DNA of 64,000 nucleotides. It comes from Chionis minor (lineage: Eukaryota > Chordata > Aves > Charadriiformes > Chionididae). Made by a program: the position numbers and the translations under genes. Of this stretch, positions 49,366 through 62,899 are shown piece by piece. Each line of letters opens with the position of its first letter. The first letter of the stretch is position 1. The notes under the pieces are model-generated. The model saw only the letters and a program-made list of their open reading frames with translations, had not been told where the DNA came from and did not search any database. The stretch is taken from assembly GCA_013398295.1 (NCBI GenBank), contig VZSF01007320.1:541495-605494 (forward strand), given 5' to 3'.

Positions 49366-50179
49366 GCGTCTGGGGAAAACTGCAGGCAACACAGGTTTAG
49401 GTACCGAGTGCTGCCTTTACTGAGTGGCTGATTTTGTAACATGAATCCCACTCCCCGGGATCTCATCTGAGATTCATCAGTTCATTTTCTACTTGCAGGC
49501 TGGTGATAAACATCAGCCTCTGCCAGCCTAGTGCATGATTTAACATAAGTGCATCTTAGCAAAGTTGCTGATTTGTTGACTGGAGACTTTCCACATCTGG
49601 ATGATTTTAGTCAGTCAACTTTTTTCCAACTTTCTAGATATTTATTGACACCTGAGGCTTTGGACCGTGGCTGCAGGAAGGAAACCCTGTACGCAGGATT
49701 CATCTTTGTAAACAAATTCTGCAAAGTCTGAAGGTAGACATGGTGGCCGGTAGTTTAGGCCTGTTTCACTGCTAACCTTTCTTTGCTATGTAGTTAACCT
49801 CAACAGCGATAGTAGGCATACTGTATCTGTCTTACAACTGTCCTGCTGGTACCATGCACAATTAATATGACACCCGGGAATGTAATACATGCTTCATGTC
49901 ACAGAATTCAATTCATTTATCCATTTTCTTCCCTGGATATATCTTGGCTAAGGTCAGTGAATTTGCACTGAAATTTCATTTGTCTCTCTGTGCACATACT
50001 GCGACATTACCACGAGATCCCAATTAACAATGTCAGACACATTTTTCCTCTTTTCTTCTAATAGGAGAAGAAAACGCACAATAAGCTGATTTTTCACAAT
50101 GCTTTTCAGCACACAGGCCTTGGCACAACCTAGGGAATACCCTTCTATTGCTAAAAATAATAGCTCTAAAGTCTTTGCC
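49366..50179. other. Non-coding stretch, AT-rich toward the end
   Basis: No gene is supported. About 49860-50060 ('ccattttcttccctggatat', 'cccaattaacaatgtcagac') resembles conserved non-coding sequence in composition. Confidence 0.5.
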
Positions 50180-50275
50180 CAACTGTTAACTAAAATTTGT
50201 ATAGCATGGTGGATAAATCATCTGCTTAGTACGTCTGAAGCATTATGTTCCAATCCTGTTAAAGTTGTAGTTATT
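50180..50275 (+). mobile_element. Possible tRNA-derived SINE remnant
   Basis: 'agcatggtggataaatcatc' followed by 'tgcttagtacgtctgaag' and 'atgttccaatcctgtt' has the order and spacing of a tRNA-like head: a box-A-like TGGTGGATAAATC and a box-B-like TGTTCCAATCC about 45 bases later. It could be MIR-type or another old tRNA SINE. No intact tRNA fold is present. Confidence 0.35.
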
Positions 50276-52344
50276 CAATATTTCAATTAACTCTTTTCTG
50301 CTGATATGATTATATATTAATTAAATCTTGCTAATATTTCCAAAGCCATGATAGAGGAATATATTTGATCAGATATTTCTTTTCATGTGTATGAAAGGCC
50401 TGCTAGGGAGAGAGCTGCAGAACTGTGAAGAGATACGCTATCTCTAAACAGAAATGACTTTAAGGAAAGGGCTGGCTCTGGGAGATGCTTGCAAGCATCT
50501 CACTCTGTTGTGTGATCCCATTTTTTTTCACCATGCAAGCACAGTTGAGCCTCAGTAGAGGCAAAATTATAAGAAAAGCCAAACTTGCAAAGAAGCGGTG
50601 ATACGGCAGGTTGCACTCCTCCTTTTTAGCTAGTCCTGTAATGATATTTCTGTGTAGCAAAAGGATTTCATAGGTGCTGGGAGCACTTTCCCCATACAGA
50701 CCCATTTCAAACCATAAATTTTGGTTCCTGTGATGCTTTCAGTAAATACAGGTTACGTTACGTCATCAGGCTTTCCAAGATCTAAACGAGGCAATTGAAT
50801 TTTTATGGTGTAAAGCTGAATTCTCCCTGTTGGAGAATGATCTTCCTTTCCAGCCTTTCTCCTGCGCTGTTTAAGGTCATTCCTGCATCTCTCTGAGGAC
50901 GAGTGAGTCCCGTTTCCATATTTTGAAACCAGGTTTTCTGTAAAACGTAGGGAATCAAGCTTTGGGTTTTTATGAGCAATGCAGGACAGAATTGTGGCTA
51001 ACTCAGCCCCTGCTTTCTCCACATGCATAAGCCTGTGAACCCTTCCAGGACTGGGGCAAGCTGGTCTTCATTCTGCTTTGCTTCATTTGACTGTGCGAGC
51101 GGCTCACTTGCATGTAGCCTGGTTGCTTTAATCTCCTGCTCCTTCCCTACCTTGCTTATTGTCCGCATGCAGTGGTTTGGATCCACCCCATGAGTCCTGT
51201 GGCTGCTGCTGCCGTATGAAATAACCAGATTCCCTTTTGATTTTTTTTCTTTTTTTTCCCCCCTTTCCATCTTCCCTTTCATGCCGTGGGTCCCCATCAG
51301 TTGCGGGGTGGCTGGGAGCAGAGGGAGCTGTGCTGCTGGCTTTAATGGATGGGCTGGAGCCTCGGTGGGATGCAGGAGGTGTAGTGCTGACTGACGGGAG
51401 GCCACCTCAGTGGCACCAAATGCTAGTCCCTGCCTTGCCTGCTAGGGCAAGCGATGGCAGAGAGCTGCGATCCCGCATGTTATGGCGGGGGAAGGGGGCA
51501 GACAGTGCCCCTGACAGGCACAGGCCTTGCTGCATGACCTGCCATTTGCTTTCAGTTGTTTGGGTACAGAAATGCTGTCTGTAGCGTCACTGCCATGGCA
51601 AGAAAAACATTGTGGCTTTTTAAATCAAATTCTTTAGGGCTCTATTTTTTTCTCTCTGTTTATCCAAGATCTCTCTAGTCTGTTGTCTTTAATCTCCTCC
51701 CTGCGCCCTTCTTTTCTTTTCCCTTTGCACTCTTTTTGTCTTCTTCCTCCTGCTCTTCCCCTTCCTTCTGCTCCCTTCTCATTTACCCTCTTGATGAGGG
51801 GAAGGTAGAATTTCCCTTTTCGGATCAGGTCCATTTGGCCCATCTGTCCCTCCCTGCATCACGCAGCCCCACAGCAGCGTATGCTACAGCCCCTCCTGCA
51901 TGCTTCAGAGGAGAACATGTGCTTCTGTCTAATTGTACAAGAACGGGGAAAGTGTTTCTTTCCTTCTCTTTCCAGGCCTCGATGCCCTGAATTCCCCTTC
52001 ACATGTGTTCAGCATAGCTTTCAATGTTGTTATTTCTCCCGAAATTATCCAGTCGTGGTATCTGAGCTGACAGCCTCGCACAGCCGTGGATCCCACAGGT
52101 TCTCCATCACAGCAGGAGGGACGGTTGCCTTTTTTCCCCAAATCGATTGCCTCCTAATTTAATCATCTCTCAGCCCCCTTGGATTTCATGCCTGCACTTC
52201 TGTTGATGGCCGTCATTTGCCCACTGTGCCGTGCAAATATGGTTATGTCTCTTCAGAAGAGCTGCCTTCGTGAAGCTTTTGCCTTCCTTGGGCACTCTCC
52301 CTATCTAGCACCCTGTGAATTCAATGCCTTGGATGGGTATCCTA
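50276..52344. other. Non-coding stretch with a pyrimidine-rich tract
   Basis: No gene is supported. About 51640-51800 is strongly pyrimidine-rich on the plus strand; a T/C run lies at about 51240-51266. Frames at 50998-51405 and 51237-51584 on opposite strands are low-complexity products of this composition. Confidence 0.55.
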
Positions 52345-52465
52345 GCACAGGCTCTGGACTTGCCATCTGTAGGTGTGAGCTCTGCCCCAAATTTCCAGTG
52401 TTATCTTGTGTACAGCAATGAATCTTTCCTTCATGCCTTGTTTTCCCATCTGTGAAGTGGGCAGC
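52345..52465 (+). mobile_element. MIR-like SINE remnant, plus strand
   Basis: 'gagctctgccccaaatttcc', 'gtgttatcttgtgtacagca', 'atgaatctttccttcatgcc' and 'ttgttttcccatctgtgaag' follow the MIR order 'ggctctgccac', 'tgtgaccttgggcaagt', 'cacttaacctctctgtgcct', 'cagtttccccatctgtaaaa'. It is diverged and truncated at both ends. Confidence 0.5.
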
Positions 52466-54925
52466 TACGTTTTGCCTTTTTTTTTTTTCCTGTTCCTGAC
52501 AGCTTTGCCCATCTAAGCTGCTCCTGGTCAGATGGGCTGTGCCTACCCTTGTGTGGGTGAAGTACAACAAGGAGCTCTCGCTAGAAGCCTCCTGGGTGCT
52601 AACAGAAAAGGAAAAATTAAATTATATCTGGGGTCCCTGTCCTCGAGGACTAGTAAAAATTCCCCCGTGAGGTCCTCTAAAAGGAAATGCCAGCATCCAA
52701 GTCCTGGATGCAGATCAACTGAAGACACTTTGTGTCTCTGTTAGTGTTTTGGCAGTTTCAGTGACAAAGAGAGCTCCCTTTGTTGAAGAGCACTGACTAC
52801 CAGCCCTGCTTCTTTTGTAATATTCACTGGACCTGGCTTCTTTTGTCTGTCTTTCATGACTTGGTGGAAGAGACCTTTTTATTAAACCATAATTTGTGTT
52901 GATTAGTTTGCAGCACGGGGCCGATAATGGGTTGTTTGCTTTGGTTTTTTTAAACTTTCTGTTCCTGTTATTCCTGAGAAAGTGGTAGTTCAGACGACCA
53001 ACCATGAGTTTTGAAATGAGATTTTCAGCAGGTAGTGTCTTGCTAATGCTACCCATTTTCAGGTGATACTGTTTTGACTTAGCCCTAATCCAGCAATGTG
53101 GTATACGGATGAGGCCCTGAACTCATGCTAAACCTGACCTAAATCACTGAAACCAGAGGCTTTGTAATAGGTAACTATTTGTAGGTAGTATATTGATGAA
53201 CCCAACAGTAACAACCCAGCTTATCTTTCAGAAACACAATTCCCTGCTTTTTTTCACCCCTTCATTGCTGAATTAGACATTTCATTTGTCCGCATCTTGG
53301 ATCCTGAATTATCCCCAGGGGTATAGGTGCTCAGCACCCCATTCTCCAGCCCATCTTATTTTACGGTGCAGTCCTGTTTTAAGTTCACCCCTGCTGCTTA
53401 CCTCTCCCCCAGCTATTTGCCCTCTGAGCAAATTCATGCTGAAAATGGAGTTGCAAAGTCCTACTTGCACAGCAGGATGCTGAACACTGGATGGATGTGT
53501 GAGGGTGGGATCCTTAATCTTGTAGCCCCAGCAACTGCCAGTCAGGCATTTGGACTGAATTTATAAGGCCAACCATTTAGGTATTTAGCAATAAGGAGTT
53601 CAGTTTCTGAGAGGCTCATTTAAATACTGCCTTGTATAAGTGCCAAGTGACATAGTTGACTGATGCATGATGGATATGTTCCTCCTGCTCTGGGATCATG
53701 ACCTCCAGCTGGGTTACTGAGTCGTATTCTGAGGTAGCCATAGCATTTTCTGGAAATTTAAATTCTTTTACTGTATAAAAATAAATTTGGTCCTTCCTGG
53801 GGCTGAGGGAAACCTGAATGTAAACAGCTGCAGTAGTTAATATTGCTGAATATATAGCACCGGGCAGTGCATAGTTCATGAAAATTTCATCGAGAAGGTA
53901 TGAATTTGCTTTCTTCAATGTAAAATAAGTAACACAAAAAAAAAAAAGACCCAAGAGCCAACTTTAGCCATGTATGGGGCAATAAAAATAAATTAGGCTT
54001 TATGGCATTTTTATTCTGTTGTCTAAATTGGAGCAGTGGATTCTGAGGTCTCAAGTCATAGATGCAAACAAAACAGGGCTGAAAAAATGGACAAATTTAG
54101 ACCATGGGACTATGATGATGCCTGTGTCATGCGTCTGTGATTAGAATCCAGAATGACATGCATGAGGGGAACCCCAGGCTGGGAGATTGTGGGGTGCCGC
54201 AGGGCAGAGGAAGGGGGAACCTTGGTGAAGCTTTGCTGTAAATTTAATTCTTTTACAAAAAGTAGTAATTATTTTCATATATGTAAATTGCAGCGATAAA
54301 TGTTTTCTAACATTTCCATAGGAACTTCCTAAAATGGTTCTTTGTGAAAGAACAATTAAATTAAGCATTTTTTTTTTAAAACTCTGGAGAAAATAGTGAT
54401 TTTTTTTTTTTAACTACCTTTGTTTAAATGTGCGGCAACAGAAAATAACCATGCAGGTGAGATACTGTGCAGGAACAATGAGCTGACCTCGAATGTCAAA
54501 GATTGCTGTTCTCTCCTTTCACTGCTTTGGATCAAAACATTTGAAGATGGGCGGTGTGGGGAAGGTCATGGGGAGACATGTGCTGCTTGGGTCTTGGTGG
54601 TGAGTTTATACTAAGTGCCTGAGGGATGGATCAAACCCTCTCCCCAGTACTTACCTGTTGGGCATGTGGGATCTTTGATCACTCCTAGAACCAAGGTGGC
54701 AAGAACTGGTGAGGCAGACTATCCCATTGGTTCTGTTAGCATCTGGTGTTAGTTTGGCATTTGAAATATTGAAGCCTTTCATTTACAGGGAGTGTTGGGG
54801 GTGGGAGAGGGAAGTTGCACAACACAAGAAGTTATCTGAATTAAAAACAAGAGCAAAAATGAAAGCCAACTGCAGTCATTAAAAATGAATTTCCAGGAAG
54901 GCTGGGGAAAGGGAGATTAAAAAAT
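52466..54925. other. Non-coding stretch, nothing recognised
   Basis: Unique sequence with an A-run near 53937-53947 and T-runs at about 54369-54377 and 54400-54411. No gene or repeat family is recognised. Confidence 0.55.
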
Positions 54926-55015
54926 ATTATGATTTCTGTCACGACCGCGTTTAAGCTGGGCCATTAAAGATGCTATTGTCTGGCCCAGATGTTTTAGAAC
55001 AATTATCTGTTTGAC
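54926..55015. promoter_or_regulatory. Small candidate conserved element
   Basis: A compact stretch with 'gtttaagctgggccattaaa', 'gatgctattgtctggcccag' (a CTATTGT SOX-like core) and 'agaacaattatctg' (an ACAAT core) in otherwise unremarkable sequence. Its look resembles a conserved element; no proof is available. Confidence 0.2.
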
Positions 55016-57900
55016 AACAGAACAGAAGGATAAGCTGGCTACTGCCCCCTTTCCCTGAGACGCTGTACAGAGGCACAGGGGTGCCTGTGTGTGCCCCAGC
55101 ACTCCCTCCCACCTCACCCCCATGTGAAAAAAAGGCTGAGCCTCTTCACTGAGAGAGGCAAAAAAGCCCAAAATCTCACCCCTGAGCCTCCTTGTTGAAA
55201 TGCTAAAGGAAATGTGTGTTGCAAGGAGCCTGGTCTGTCCTGATTATTTTGTTTCTTTCCCCTCCTCTGTGGGAGCTTTGTGCCGCACAAGTCTGGCAAG
55301 ATCACAAATGTGAGTTTGGCACGTGGATGTATGTGTTTTAACACCCACCTCCGCAACCACGCTTCAGTTTCTTGTAGATGCCTTCTGCTCTACTGTTTCT
55401 CAGTGTGAATTAGGCTGGTGCTTTGAGCTGAGGAAATACGAGGAAACATACTCCTGGGGAAGAAAAAAGTGACCCATTATGAGAATATTTTTTCTTCTGT
55501 CCCCATTGCTGTTTCTGGCCATGGTCCCTGTATATAAAATTCCAGTCCCAGTCTTTACCTCTCCAGTTCCCAAGGATGACCAGGAGTCTTCCCAGAAAGA
55601 AAATGTAGTTGCAAAAAATTCAGTTTTGTGTAGAGGCTGAGTAAGCAGAGCCCTTTGGAACTGTTTGCTCGTTCCTTACTGACTCCAGGAAAGTTCCTGT
55701 CACTTTGCCTGTGTACAAGATAGCAGGGCTTGGGGGTTTTTCTTTCCGCTTCATTTCCAGACCAATAATCCACCTTGGAACCGGGAAGCCAAGCTGGCTT
55801 CTTCATAAAGCCTATGTACTCAAAAAGAAAGATGCAGCAAAAAGATTTTATGTAAAAAATAGTGTTTTTTAGCTTTGCTAAAATGTAGTGAACGGTCATG
55901 TTAATCACTCCACTGAGTAGAAAGTTTGGATGCAGAGAGGAACCAGTTCTGAGAAAAGACATTTTATGGCTTTTACACTTTTCAGAGAAGACTTTTGTGG
56001 CTGAACTTCTCAAGGTAATTCCAGTCGACTAAGTGGGAGAATAACAGTAATCTATTTCTTAAAGTAAACAAGAAGTTCACGATTTGGTTTTTGTTTTCTA
56101 CCCAAGATTACTTCAATAACAGGCCCAGGCCTGCAAGTGTTCAATCTTATGTATTGAGATGATGTCGGAGTCCAGGCTCATTCTGGGAAGAAACATTGCA
56201 ATTTTCCCTGAAGGTTTTCTCTTTGCTGTCCTCGTTCTGGCCTGTCGGAGAGATACCTCTTTTTCTCTCCTACAGACTGCATTTCCTGGGAGGGGGATCT
56301 GCCCATTCCCAATTTTCCTCCCCACCGCCCCAGCACTAGGCTGAAGCAAACAGGGCTGCGGTGGTCATTTGGAGCCGTGCTCTTGCCCGTGCTCCCAGGC
56401 AGGGTTACAGTATGGCTGGGATTCGCCAGTTCACTTCCTCAATGGTAGTGGGTTATCTCCCAATCTTTTTCCATGTGCATCCTGTACACGACAGCTTTGA
56501 AATCTTCCATAGCGTTAAGCCTGTTATGTGTAATAGAGCTGCGTTTCAATGTGGGTCTTGCCAAGGGGCCGCTAGCCACGCTGGCTGTTTGGCCACTGGT
56601 ACCAGTGTGTTTTATGCTGTGGTTGCCTGGCAGCGAGGAAGGGAATTCCTCCTTTGCCAAAGCTCGTGCCATTGGCACTTGTGTTAAATCAATCTCTCTG
56701 CTAACAGCTGACAGTATGGAGCCCCTGACACATGGCTCTGCTCCTAATTCCAGTTACTAGAAAGCAGGAGCAATGCGCACTAGCCAGCCAGCTCGTTACT
56801 GACTGTAACCATTGCAGCAGCTGATTGTCTTTCCTCCCTTTTCACTTTGGATTTCTCCACTGCTGCTTGCTGCCCCTTTTCCTGTCAACTCAGACGACGC
56901 GATTGCAACAAAGCCCAGTCCTGTAAATGTCTAATGAGCAGTTCATAACGGCTGTGGATGGAGATGCAGCATCCCATCCAGGCTGAACGTTGACAGGCAG
57001 TAAATAAACATTGCGCACTGTGCTTCTGTCAGAGTACTCATCGTCTTTGCTCTGCTTTCTGTAGCTGCTGGCACACGTATCGTGTTAGTCCTGTCTCTTG
57101 GTTAATGCACGGGAGGGAAGAGAGGGTCACCTTGGCTGTGCAAAGGTAAAGCAGGAAATTTGCAACCTCTATGCCTCGTGGGGCAAGTGGAGCATGGTAT
57201 GTCCTTGCAGTGTAAAGCTGCTTGTAGGGTGTTTTTTTTCTGCTTATGGAACTTGTTTTAAGGGTCTCTTTCTTCTTGCCCTTGAAAAGTTTGCACTTGG
57301 ATATCTCCTTCAGTTCATGTAAAATGTGTTCCCCTGGTCGGTGTGTAGGACCCAGTTAAGATTCCACCTGTTCTCACCTGGAATTGCTGAGCAGCATTGG
57401 CCTGGGAATATGGCGCTGAAAATCCTCATTGCAAAAAAGGAAATATATTCAAGTGCAGAAAGACATTGGTAACTTCTCCAGCTCTCTGTAAGCATCTCTC
57501 TATTAGGTTAAAGATTCCTCCTCACAGCAACTTTCACCTTTGCTGAGGTTTTATAGGCAAGGGATGTGGACAGTGCAGGGAGATTTTACAAAGTATTAAG
57601 AACACAAAATCTACTGCAGATGACAATGATGGGCTAATTCAGAGACACACCAGCAGGCAAGAGCTGAGGAGCATGGCTTTCTCCCCCAGGCAGATTTGGG
57701 AAGTCATCGTATGCCCCCGATACTGGTCACGTGTGCATTCCCAGCAAAGAGCCTTGGGGATTATTCCACCTCAACTGGGGAGCCTCCTTCAAACCTCAGG
57801 TCACTCAGCCCCGAGATTTGCAGGCAGTTCTCCTACAACCTCACAGCTACCTACTGTGTCTGATATAAGCCTCCGCAAAGTTAAAAGTGGTATTAGGATG
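55016..57900. other. Non-coding stretch, nothing recognised
   Basis: A 152-codon minus-strand frame (55555-56013) has no domain and no conserved motif. About 56880-57010 is a CpG-containing, repeat-free patch. No gene is supported. Confidence 0.55.
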
Positions 57901-60484
57901 AGATGACTCATTTTTGTAATAGAGATGGATGAGTTTTCAAATATGCATGTTTACTCTTTGCCCTACTTGTGAGCATCTGTGGGAACAGCTATTCATCCAC
58001 TTGCACAAACATTTACGGCGCATGGCTTCCCCTGACCTGTGCCGAGACGCGCTTCGTTTCCTTTTCTCTCAGCTGCTCAGGGAAGCACTTCCAAATAAGC
58101 CAGGACACATTGCTGGAGCAGCTGGAACAGCTGCCAGGTCTGTAGCACCCTCACCTGGTGTAAGCCTGGCTGTCCCCGTTGACATCCATTTCCCCGTATA
58201 ACACGCAGACGACTTCTCCAGGGGTACAGCTGCCCAAAAGCAGCAGCCCAGCCCTCAGTGTCGTGCCATGGCTGGGAATCTGAAGCAGCGCAGCCGCTTG
58301 CTTGAGGCAGGCAGCATCCCCCCTCCTGAACTGCACCTGGAGCCACGTGCGTCTCCTACACCTACAGCTGTCCGGTGGTTCTTTGGATCACCTACAGTTT
58401 TGGTGTCAAGATGTCAAAACTCAAAGCAAATGGGATCCCAGATATATGCTCTTAAAGACGTCCCATAAAACTGACTTGTTGAAATCTGCCAAGGCCAAAT
58501 CCTTGCAGCGGGTGGATCTCAGCAAAGATTTGTGTGATTTGTGTCTGCAGAGCTGCTGAGGCACACAAACCCTCCGAACCCTTTTGTATGTATTTAGGTA
58601 GATACATGTATATGTGCATATAATTACCCGTATATAACTTCATGTATAGAAAACGCTGTATGTGTTTTCATTCTCTTTCTTGCCCTGCAGCAGCTATTGT
58701 TTTTCCAAATTGTGAATTTCAATATTTTTCCCCTCATTGCCTGCTTCAGTTCTAACCCACTGCATCCCCTGCCTTTTCAGATGCTTTCCTGAGCGTAGTT
58801 TCCTGTGCCAGACCCTTCAGTGATTTGCAAGGGATGGCTGGAGAGCAGGCTGAGACCCTGTGTCTCATCTCATGACATGCGCAGGTCCGTCTGGGGAGGG
58901 AACCCAAGTTTTCAGGAGGGAAAGGCTGCCCCTGCAGCCCCCTGTCCTATATGGAATTCCCAAGGTTGCGCCTTGCTCTCTGCCGCTTATGTGCTGAACA
59001 GGAGGATGTACAGCACTTGCAATATATTTTTGAGAGGCTTGACTGTTTCAAGCTGCTTGTGGCTCTGAAAACAGCTTTATTTAAATACCGCATGCAAGCT
59101 GGTGTTTCAAAATAAGAGAATAATTAAGGCAAGGAGGAAGGGAGGGAGGATATCAAATATTCATGTACTTCAAAGAAAATACAATCTTCTTAGGTGTCCT
59201 GTGGCTACAGACTATTCAGGGAGCAAAACATGCTGTGGTGGTTCAGTGAACTTTTCCATGTGCAGGCACCTCTCCAAGAGCTTGGCCTGGCAACTGTGAT
59301 GGTCTTCGGGAACAGGCAGAGGAATATAAGGAAGAATAGAGAGGAGAGAGGAAGTAGGAAGGCGGAAAAATGTCAGCAGGAGTGCTATTTTGTCGTCTTA
59401 AACACACAGTTTGGGGAGGGTTTACGCTCTTTGTGTGTCATGTTCATTTTTGGGGAGGGAAACGGGGAGAAATTATTTGGAGATGAACTATTTTAGTTTC
59501 TCATTTTGCAGTGACAGTGTTGTTTCGGAAAACTTCCTTTAAAAAAGAAAAAAAAGAGGACGTTTGGAAAGAAAAGGTAGTTTTTTTCATGTAGGTCAAA
59601 TAAAATCTTTCAGCCAATCTGAAAAGATTCTTTTTCTAAAAAAGAACCAATCCAAACAAGCGAAAATTAAATGACTGGTCTGAGTCTTCCTGGAAAGAAA
59701 TATTTTCAATTTATCATTTTGAACAGTGGACAGAAAAATCGTGGCTGCTGCTGAGAAGGGTGTCTCAGAGGCAGATATGAGAAAAGAGAAAAACGTGGTT
59801 GAGATTGATAGAAAGGCTGTGAAGCTGGTGATACCCAAGCAAGGAAAGAAGGGGGAGGCCAGCCCTGCTGGGCTGCGTGAACAAGACTGGGACCTTCAGG
59901 GGAAGGAGACTGGCAAGCGTGCCGGTGCTGCCAGCCCTGGGAATGGTGTGCGGAGGAGCAGCACGACGTGGGCTCAGCTGACGGTTTCACTTTGACAAAC
60001 GGCCACCGGCCACTAGTGGTGTTGCTGAGGGCATCCACGTCCGTGAGTGCCGGAGCAGGAGACGGAGGAATAATTAGTTGGCCGCAGCAGTTTCCATGCC
60101 CACTGATCTGTGGGGAGCGGAGCCATCCAAGAGGCACAGCCAGATGGTGAGCTCTAACGTGCCCATATTTATAGATGTCTTCATTAGGTGTCATTCGCAC
60201 CTTTCAGGGCTTGTTAGGGATGGCCACAACATGGCGATGAAGGTGGGCTTTGAATTAAAGGAGTGGAGCACAGGCATAAGGAATACAGTGCTTTTCAGCA
60301 TGCGGTTTGATGAGAAATGCAAGGTGAAAGCAGAAAAAAACCCAAACATCCCACAGTAAGAGTGAGGAAAAAAGCATAAGGATGGGGGGAAAATCCAAGT
60401 TGAAACAAGCCGCAACCTTCTCTACACGTCCAACACTACCTTTGGTCCATTTTGACCACCCATCATGCTCCCGGGACCCCTGTG
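57901..60484. other. Non-coding stretch with two CpG-richer patches
   Basis: About 58010-58350 and 59860-60130 carry more CpG dinucleotides than the rest of the window, the latter about fifteen in 270 bases. The second patch overlaps a short charged plus-strand frame that ends at about 59995 and, on the other strand, a 164-codon frame; neither has a recognisable domain. A weak promoter or exon cannot be excluded. Confidence 0.5.
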
Positions 60485-60530
60485 CTATCCAAGCTCATGC
60501 CATCCAAGCTCGTACTATCTAAGCTCATGC
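60485..60530 (+). repeat. Three-copy minisatellite, 14-16 bp unit
   Basis: CTATCCAAGCTCATGC, CATCCAAGCTCGTA and CTATCTAAGCTCATGC follow each other directly. A short frame over it yields a repeated SKL pattern that is a by-product of the repeat. Confidence 0.8.
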
Positions 60531-62899
60531 TAGCCCCCACCCTCTCCACCCTCTTCTGCTCTCACCTCCATTCCTCAGACTTAAAGCCCAGCACTGCCTC
60601 TGGCTGCTTTTTAGTGTCTTCCACTCCTAGCCTATGCATGCACAGAGGTATATATGTGCATGTGAAAGCCATCTTGTTACTGACTGTAGGATATCTGACC
60701 TGTAAGAAACCTGGCTGATGGACTCAGAGAAAGGATATTCCATCTGGAGGGGAGAAAGTGTTTGAGAACAAGTGTTTGTTCTGGGGCTCCATCCTTGCCT
60801 GTATTCCTGCATGTTCTGTCACTCCTGCTGCAGCTCCTTCTCTGCTCTTTCCCCCAGCTTGTATCTGATATTCACTCTGCAAAATTCACTCTGCTAGTCC
60901 TGCCTCCTGGAAGGAGCGAGTACAAGATGAAAATTTTAGCCTGCGAATTGTTGTTTTTATTATTGCCAAGGCTATCTTTCTCTAGTCTAGTATTTCCCTG
61001 TGTTTGGTGCAGCCCTTATTATTACAGGAGAAGTTGGAAACATTCTCTCCCTTTATCCACTGTTCCTGTTTCAGAGTCAGACACTCTTTCAACAGGGATG
61101 TATTTCTGTAACGTCATCATGTATGTTACAGCAAAGCACACAGAGGCTTTTGAACTTCATATTCTATAGAAGGATATTGTCCAAAAAAAGGCAGTTGTAT
61201 AGACAAAGCCGTCTTCAAAGGTTTTTGGGCAAACTCAAGTGAATGGAGCATTTTGTGATTCTGTGATTTTGGATAATAATGGTCAGGTCACAAAAACTGA
61301 GAGCGGAGCACTTAAGGAATAGGTGGAAGGGCTGCTGGCCAGGATTTTCGGAGGCTGGGGCTGATGACCCTTGGGCAATGCAGGTTGGGTAGGTTAGATG
61401 GGCACGTCTGGAGCCAGCGAGCCCTGCAGAGTTCATCTGCACCTGGCAGCCTCAGTAAAGAATTGCCTTTCAGCTGATTAGATCTCTTGGGCCAGTTTTC
61501 ATTTCCAAAAGACATATTACATGCCTATGGAGTTTTTTGTGCTTATATTAAGTCTGGATTTGTGTTAGCAGCCCTTGAAAGTTATTTCTGAGGAAAACGG
61601 GTAGATCTACTACAGGACAACTGAAGAGGCAGATTTTAGATTGGTTCTTGACTGCAAGTAGGTTTTGTCCTGGCCTTGCTAGGGTCCAACAACATGTTAC
61701 ATCTTTTGTGTGCTTGTATTTCTTAGTGTTCTCTGTGTGCATCCTTGGGTGGCTGCCAAAATATAAGTGTACTGCAATTCTATGAGCGTGATGGCTTGTC
61801 TGGAAGGTGGCACGTGACTTTGTGGTGGAAGTATCCAACAGACTGTCATTAGTCCTGGTCTGATGTATGGCTGTACTGCAGTCCAGGGAGAGGTTGCTGT
61901 GTAGTATAGACACACCTAAGCAAGCTGGATTGCAGCTGATATGAATAGTTCAGACACTGGTGATGGTGGTATAGAGAGGGCTCTTTACTGAAACACCTGC
62001 ATGGCCCTGGAACTAGTGCAGTGGAAAGCCTGGACCGGTCTTGGAGTCACGGGTGGTGGTCAGGGAAGGAGCAAAAGAAAATACTGTACCCTTCCTGCTT
62101 GCAGAGGCAAAGGAACTGGGGATCAAATGCTGCGGTTCTACGATCTAGCACTGCCAATTTTATTTTTTTAATGAAGAGCCTTGTCATCACTCCATCGTGT
62201 CAGGAGCGCAGAGCACTGCCCCATCAATCTCCCTTTCCCAGCTGCTGGACAGGACAGTCTTATGGTCCTCCTCACCCCGTTTTGGAGATGAGACCCTGAA
62301 ATCACACTTAAAAATCTAGGTATTTCTCTGCTTATTGGGTAAGTCCCAGAAGCAAAGTCCCTGTATAGTAACCTGAAGTAAGTGCAGAGATAAAACCCCA
62401 CTTTGTGTCTGTCTGGTTATGGCAGAGCCACAAGCTACCAAGGTGGAGTTAAAAAAGTCGGGGCTGGTTTTTGAGAACATTTGATAATAATTGTGTCTGC
62501 TGCACACTAAGATAATACATTTCCAATGAAGGCTGATTGAATGCAAGGGCTCAAAAAGGCAGAGCTGTTCTCTCTCCAGCCTCCTCCTGCAGAGAGTTAC
62601 ACACTGGCCAGAGGAGTTTTTGCAGTACTGTTTTCCACTTATATTTGAAGCATCAGCACCGTCTGCTGCTGCAGACTAGAAATTGTAAAGTGGGACCAAT
62701 TTCTGGTCACTCGTTAAGAGAAACTCATGGATTTAATTGTGCAATTCCATAAATGCCAATAGTTTCTCTCTTCCAGGACCCGTAGATAGGCTCTGTGTTA
62801 GGTGCTGCAGTCCTGCTAATGAAGTGGTATTAAACTTGTACCTGCGTGTAGGTGCATTGACCTAGATTTATCAAGCTGTTACACTTAATGCTTAAATTG
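60531..62899. other. Non-coding stretch, nothing recognised
   Basis: No gene is supported. Overlapping frames at 60762-61169 and 61548-61913 have no domain. 'ttttgtgattctgtgatttt' near 61251 recalls a CR1 tail repeat but has no CR1 body next to it. Confidence 0.55.

Noticed and set aside
55555..56013. 152-codon minus-strand open frame
   Set aside because: No domain, signal or splice context that supports a gene.
59706..60200. 164-codon minus-strand open frame over the CpG-richer patch
   Set aside because: No recognisable family; higher G+C lowers stop frequency and lengthens chance frames.
61244..61270. 'tgtgattctgtgatttt', like a CR1 terminal repeat
   Set aside because: No CR1 body lies beside it; too short to call.
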